Shown piece after piece: positions 59,600 through 64,000 of a stretch of DNA of 64,000 nucleotides. The notes beneath the pieces were generated by a model. That model was not told the origin of the DNA. It was given only the letters and a program-made list of their open reading frames with translations, and ran no database searches. The number at the start of each line of letters is the position of its first letter. Positions within the stretch are counted from its first letter, which is position 1. Where the stretch lies: contig OX485803.1 in assembly GCA_950295325.1 (NCBI GenBank), positions 3,162,001-3,226,000 of the forward strand, read 5' to 3'. A program made the position numbers and the translations under genes. The stretch comes from Polytrichum commune. Its lineage: Eukaryota > Streptophyta > Polytrichopsida > Polytrichales > Polytrichaceae.

Positions 59600-60980
59600 A
59601 GTGACTTTCACTAAAGACAATGCGTTTGAAAATGGTCTACGTGACAAAGAGTCTGCTAGAACACTTTCTTTGCCCTTGACATATTGGATCTCAAAATTAA
59701 ATTCTTGCATCAATTCCATCCAATGACTTTGTCTATAGTCTAAATTCGATTTACTAGCCTAATATCGTAATGATTGATGATTAGTTTCAATATTAAATTC
59801 ACTACCTATTATATAATAACACTAAATTTTTAATGCATGAATTATCACTAACAATTCGTTCTCATGAACCGGGTATTTCAACTTTGCGTTGCTTAGTTTT
59901 CTGGATTTATAAGCAATCACCATGCCTTCTTGTATCATGATAGCATCTTAGCCTTATCACTGGCATATGTGCACAAGACCAACTTTCTTTTCAAAGGATC
60001 ATGATCCTCAAGACTGAAGCTACTGTTGGAGTTTTCTTCGAAGCATCAAAGCTTGCATGGCAATCACTACTCTAACTGATTCTTTCAAATTTGTCTTTCG
60101 ACAAATTCATTAGGGGGCTGTAAATTTTGGCAAAATCTCTTACATACTTCCTCATGTAGCAGCCAACCCCAAAAAACATCTGACCTCACTCCTATCTTTT
60201 GGCATGAGCCATTTAACCACAATCTCAATCTTTTTAGGATCAATTGTGACACCTTCTCAGACAACACATGTCCAAGGTATTTAATCCGGGTGCGGAAAAA
60301 TTGACATTTGTTTCTCTTAGCATACAATTTATTCTCAAAACATCAAACATCTTTTCAAGGTGTTTCTTATGTTCCTCCTCATTTTTGGAAAAATACTAAT
60401 ATGTCATCCATGAAAACAAAGGCTAAAGACTTCCATATATATTTTAAATATAGTATTTGTAATATTCACAATGTGGCAGTCGCATTAGTCCCTCTAAAAG
60501 ACGTTACCAAATATTCATAGTGATCATAATGACTACGAAAAACCGTTTTTTCAATGTCACTCTCTTTGATTCTAATTGAATTATATCCAATCTTCAAACC
60601 GATTTTTGAAAAATTCTTAGCCCCACTCAATTGGTCAACCAATTCATCAAATGTGGACAATGTATATTTGTTTTCAATAGTAGACTTGTTTAGACCTTTA
60701 TGATTCACACATAGTTATAATCTATTTTTTTTTTCTTTTAAAATAATACAGAAGCACCCCATAGAGATTTGCTAGGTCTAATGTATCAATTCTTTAGCAA
60801 ATCTTTTAATTGAGTTTTCAATTCAACATTATCTTTAAAAGAATGTCTATATGGTGCCTTCGCTATTGGTGCCGCCCCAGGTACCAATTTAATAGCATGA
60901 TCTACCTCTTTTTGAGGTGGCATCCCTGACAACTTATCTGCAAAAAATATCATGAAAATTTGTGAAAATATCCTCAACAT
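59600..60980 (-). pseudogene. gypsy reverse transcriptase and RNase H
   Basis: RT blocks are KEVDHAIKLVPGAAPIAKAP (60935-60840), NHKGLNKSTIENKYTL with IGLKIGYNSIRIKESD (60708-60520), FMDDILVF catalytic motif (about 60390-60415), and KRNKCQFFRTRIKYLGHVLS (60320-60250). RNase H remains follow: AYKSRKLSNAKLKYPVHENE (about 59925-59860) and EFNFEIQYVKGKESVLADS-like text (about 59700-59640). The catalytic M/F-D-D is locally intact, but frameshifts break the whole. Confidence 0.88.
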
Positions 60981-61203
60981 TTATTGGTTCTTTGCAATCT
61001 AGTTCAAACTCATCTAAAATTTTATGAATATCAATTACAAAGACTTTTTGTTTCTTTCCCAAACACCTTTTTATTTGTGTAGCAAAATGTAAAGATATTT
61101 TAGGTAAAGTTCTCATAATTTTGATTTTGAAAGGTTTGCCGTCAGAAAGTTTGCCATGAACCTCTCCATGTTTGCAAGCAATCTATACGGCTACATCATT
61201 GAA

Positions 61204-62152
61204 CTACGACATTCCTAGTATGACGTCGTAATGACTCCATGTCCAAACTTCAAAATTTGCCATAGTTTGTGTTTCTTGCAATATCACAGGGATGTCCAAC
61301 ATTTGACACACAATCGGGATTGACTCACCCTTGGATAAAAAAATCTTAGAAGGTTCGGTTTTGGAGAGTGGCAGTCCTAACTTTGATGCAAACTTAGACG
61401 ACATCAAATTATGGGTTGATCCAAAATCAATCAACATAAAATTGATTGATTACCAATGGACCCTTGAACTTGGATCACCGAAGGTTCACTCGCTATCCAT
61501 TCCTCACAGACTACAACTGACAAACGAGCTATTTCTTGATCCTTCTACACTATTGGTGTTTCCACTTCCATTGCCAATATTGCATATTGTTTTGGCCGTT
61601 TTTTCGTTGGTCGCAAACACTTCTTAATCAGATGTCTAGGCTCATGACAGTTGTAGCACAAAAATTTCTTTCAGTGTTCTATTTGGTTTTTGTAGTTGAG
61701 TCTGTTGCTTTGTCGGGTGTGGTCTTGTCCTTCCGGACGTAGAAATTTTTGGGACTTCTTCCACTTTCCACTTATTTTCTACTACTATGATGCTTACGAG
61801 AGACATCAAACCAATTTTTTTTTCTCTAACTAGTTCAACATTCTTAGTCTCAAATGTTAAAGCCATACTATACTTTATCCAAGCGTATAAGGCTTCAAAG
61901 ATTTAACAACATATTTGATTAAACTGTGAAATCCCGTAACAAAGAAGATTTGTTTGTCTTTGTCAAATAAGTCTGGAAAGTATTCAACTAACTCGTTGAA
62001 CCTATCTTTGTAATCTCAAACTGACAATGTCCCCTATCTCAAATCTTTCAACCTCTCTTTCATATTTTGGATATGATCACGTGGAAAAAAATATTCTAAT
62101 AACAATTTCTTGAACTTAGAATATGTCTCCACATGACCCTTGTTGGCCTCCT
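61204..62152 (-). pseudogene. gypsy gag (zinc knuckle) and aspartic protease
   Basis: The zinc knuckle CYNCHEPRHLIKKC (CX2CX4HX4C) lies at about 61617-61660. Gag remnants extend to 62152. The protease segment at 61437-61204 contains LIDFGSTHNLMSSKFASKLG, matching the LIDSGSTHNF active-site motif with Phe in place of the usual Ser/Thr between Asp and Gly. That change would impair catalysis. Between protease and RT there are ordinary linker fragments (60934-61116). Confidence 0.85.
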
Positions 62153-62374
62153 TGTTAGACATACATACAAGTATGTAGTTCAGTATTCTCTAAGTATTCA
62201 TACGTATTAGTAGAAGTCATAGAAAGGATATGACTCTTCATATCCATTAGTCATGTCCATTCACCTCCGTCAGTCATGACTCTTCACAATGTATAAGAGG
62301 AGATGAACCTCAATACAAATCAATCAAGAATCATGTATCCAACTTGTGTTTGTACCTCTCATATAAATCTTACA
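62153..62374 (+). repeat. copia 5' LTR
   Basis: It begins TGTTAGACATACATAC and ends AATCTTACA. A TATA-like TATAAGAG is at about 62292-62299. It is 222 bp, short as usual for copia elements. Confidence 0.9.
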
Positions 62375-62389
62375 TGGTATCAAAGCATC
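62375..62389 (+). other. primer binding site (initiator Met-tRNA type)
   Basis: TGGTATCAAAGCATC follows the LTR directly. It closely matches the TGGTATCAGAGC site complementary to the 3' end of plant initiator Met-tRNA. Confidence 0.85.
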
Positions 62390-62806
62390 AAGAGGGAGGA
62401 CTATCTGTCAACTCCAATTCCTTTGTTAAGAACTAGAAAAGAGCCACGATAGAGAAGTCTTACAAGTCATGGATTGTGAAGCTGGGGCGAAGCGAATGCT
62501 TCAATTTGTAAGCCTAGGTATTACGTGTAAGCATGACCTTGAACAGTTGATATTGAAAATTCTCTCGGCAATAGAGTATTTTTTGTCTCTCTAAATCTCT
62601 GTGTAAGCCTAGTCAGTATTGAAAGCGCACAAAGTATAGAAGTTATGTCCAATTTTGCATATCTAAGTGTCCATTTCATGGATACTTTGCTGGATCTCAC
62701 CATCGTCATAAGATCCTCGGTGGGGGCGAGCACAAGGGATTTTGTCAACAATGACAATCACTGGTAATCAAATTCCCATTTTGTCAACAATAACAAAATT
62801 TTAAAA

Positions 62807-63535
62807 ATGGCAAGTCAAGGAAGAATAGACATTAGCCATATTCCAAAGTTTGATGGAACATACTTTCACATATGGAAGCATAGGCTTACATTATTATTCA
62901 AATATGAAAGGCTCTATTCAATTGTAAGTGGGATTGAGGGCAAACCTGTTCAACCCTCTGCTGTTGAAATTTTGGCCGGGGCTGTTGTACCACCTGCTAA
63001 TGGACCAGGTAGTATCATAAATTGGAAATCTGTGAAAATAGTGCTAAGGTATATTAATGGCACTTGCTCTTTTGGAATCAAATATTGCAAGAAACCAAAT
63101 GGTAATATCTTGGTAGGCTACTCCGATGCGGATTGGGCCGGTGACAAGGACACCCGACGATCTACATCAGGTTATTGTTTTCTACTTGCTGGTGCGGTCG
63201 TGTCTTGGGCTAGCAAGAAACAAACATCTGTGGCATTATCAAGTACCGAATCAGAGTACATGGCTTTATCCAAAGCTTTTGCCGAAGCCATTTGGCTTCG
63301 CCGTTTACTTCAAGACCTCGGGTTCCCTCAATCACAACTCACTTTAATATATGCCGATAATCAAAGTGCTATTGCCTTAACTGCTAACCCCAAGTTTCAT
63401 TCTCGAAGTAAGCATATTGACACTCAATACCATTTTATGAGAGACCAAATTTTAAATAAACAAATTACCTTGAAGTATGTTCCAACCATAGACATGGTTG
63501 CTGACATTTTTACAAAAAGTTTACCCCGCATATGA
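62807..63535 (+). CDS. copia gag-RNase H fusion (deletion derivative), 242 aa
   Basis: Residues 1 to about 70 are a copia Gag N-terminus (ISHIPKFDGTYFHIWKHRL). From about residue 72 the protein is the end of the copia polyprotein: SVKIVLRYINGT, then RNase H with SDADWAGDKDTRRSTSGY (Asp107), STESEYMAL (Glu148), IYADNQSAIAL (Asp184), RSKHIDTQYHFMRD and the terminal VADIFTKSLP. The rest of gag, protease, integrase and reverse transcriptase are missing. The junction near 63010-63025 keeps the reading frame open. Whether the fusion protein is made is unknown; the element could only move with enzymes supplied by a complete relative. Confidence 0.93.
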   Translation: MASQGRIDISHIPKFDGTYFHIWKHRLTLLFKYERLYSIVSGIEGKPVQPSAVEILAGAVVPPANGPGSIINWKSVKIVLRYINGTCSFGIKYCKKPNGNILVGYSDADWAGDKDTRRSTSGYCFLLAGAVVSWASKKQTSVALSSTESEYMALSKAFAEAIWLRRLLQDLGFPQSQLTLIYADNQSAIALTANPKFHSRSKHIDTQYHFMRDQILNKQITLKYVPTIDMVADIFTKSLPRI

Positions 63536-63891
63536 CATTTAATGTGTATGCAAAATCTTGGCATCCAATCATATATTCAAGACGATCACCTCACCACGAC
63601 CGAGACCATGACGCCTCCGAACACTTCAAGTCTCCACCCTCAAGCCTCCTTGGCTTATGTGGGAGCTTCTGATTCATGGCCCTGTTCCTTTGGAGTGGGA
63701 GCACACATGACAGAGTTCAAATCCGCAGTCTCAAGACCATGACCTTGCAAATCAAAAGCATAGCTGAAAACTACACCCAACTTTCATCAAATTCTCAACA
63801 TACGAAGTTTGATACAAAGAATGATGTTCAAAGGATTGAAAGCCAATCATTGAAGAAATTACTTACTTAGTGACTACTGAACTAGTGGGAG

Positions 63892-64000
63892 TGTTAGACA
63901 TACATACAAGTATGTAGTTTAGTATTCTCTAAGTATTCATACGTATTAGTAGAAGTCATAGAAAGGATATGACTCTTCATATCCATTAGTCATGTCCATT
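63892..64000 (+). repeat. copia 3' LTR, truncated by window end
   Basis: The first 109 bp match the 5' LTR except one position (base 29, C in the 5' LTR, T here). Confidence 0.92.

Larger units (their letters stand above)
56121..62152 (-). mobile_element. Ty3/gypsy chromovirus, degenerate, 5' part lost beyond a nested insertion
   Basis: Read on the minus strand, the order is gag with zinc knuckle, protease, reverse transcriptase, RNase H, integrase, chromodomain, then a probable 3' LTR. This is the order of plant chromodomain-bearing Ty3/gypsy elements. The coding frame is broken in many places. The integrase is split by an LTR-like insertion at 57256-58929. The gag end is cut at 62152 by a copia element, so the 5' LTR, if present, lies outside the window. 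Confidence 0.92.
62153..64000 (+). mobile_element. Ty1/copia element, internally deleted, nested in gypsy gag
   Basis: The 5' LTR is 62153-62374, the primer site starts at 62375, a gag/RNase H fusion frame lies at 62807-63535, a purine tract (AGTGGGAG) ends at 63891, and the 3' LTR starts at 63892 and runs off the window. Only about 1.5 kb separates the LTRs, against ~4-4.5 kb in complete copia elements. The visible 109 bp of the 3' LTR differ from the 5' LTR by a single C/T, so the insertion is young. The pentamer before it is CTCCT; the far side is outside the window. Confidence 0.95.

Noticed and set aside
1-64000. tRNA genes
   Set aside because: Reading for B-box (GGTTCRANNCC) patterns on both strands gave no convincing cloverleaf. 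A tRNA search program would be decisive.
1-64000. Organelle DNA insertions
   Set aside because: No recognisable chloroplast or mitochondrial gene was seen. FBA is nuclear-encoded and has introns.

Overview
The window looks like nuclear DNA of a land plant. It holds three intact genes with plant-type proteins (a plastid fructose-bisphosphate aldolase with transit peptide, an MNS4/EDEM-type GH47 mannosidase, a PRMT5 arginine methyltransferase), plant-type LTR retrotransposons (Ty3/gypsy chromovirus, Ty1/copia with a Met-tRNA-type primer site), a plant-type LINE and a short TTTAGGG telomere-like run. Introns are mostly about 85-1340 bp and genes are sparse. A bryophyte or other non-seed plant is my guess, but the species cannot be read from this sequence.

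Layout. 0-5 kb: tandem repeat, then a decayed LINE (- strand) flanked by copies of a dispersed repeat. 6.0-8.5 kb: FBA (-), 6 coding exons, 396 aa. 9-13 kb: foldbacks, dispersed repeats, and a MITE inserted in an older repeat. 14.1-22.4 kb: MNS4 (-), 17 coding exons, 612 aa, with MITE and repeat insertions in its introns and one GC-AG intron. 26.8-28.8 kb: PRMT5 (+), a single uninterrupted coding exon of 661 aa. 29-56 kb: gene-poor DNA with a Tigger/pogo-like remnant, a hAT-like transposase pseudogene, TA-flanked MITEs, a 5S-rRNA-derived fragment, tandem repeats and large inverted repeats. 56.1-62.15 kb: a broken Ty3/gypsy chromovirus (-), split in its integrase by a ~1.67-kb LTR-like insertion. 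62.15 kb to the end: a young, internally deleted copia element inserted in the gypsy gag.

The three host genes are unrelated in function (Calvin cycle/gluconeogenesis, ER glycoprotein quality control, symmetric arginine dimethylation) and are simply neighbours. I did not find a clearly new enzymatic system. The most unusual items are a recent copia derivative whose gag start is joined in frame to its RNase H end, an LTR-like insertion delimited by reconstructing the integrase reading frame, a TA-target MITE whose empty site is preserved elsewhere in the window, a 5S-rRNA-derived fragment, several long foldbacks, and an intronless PRMT5.
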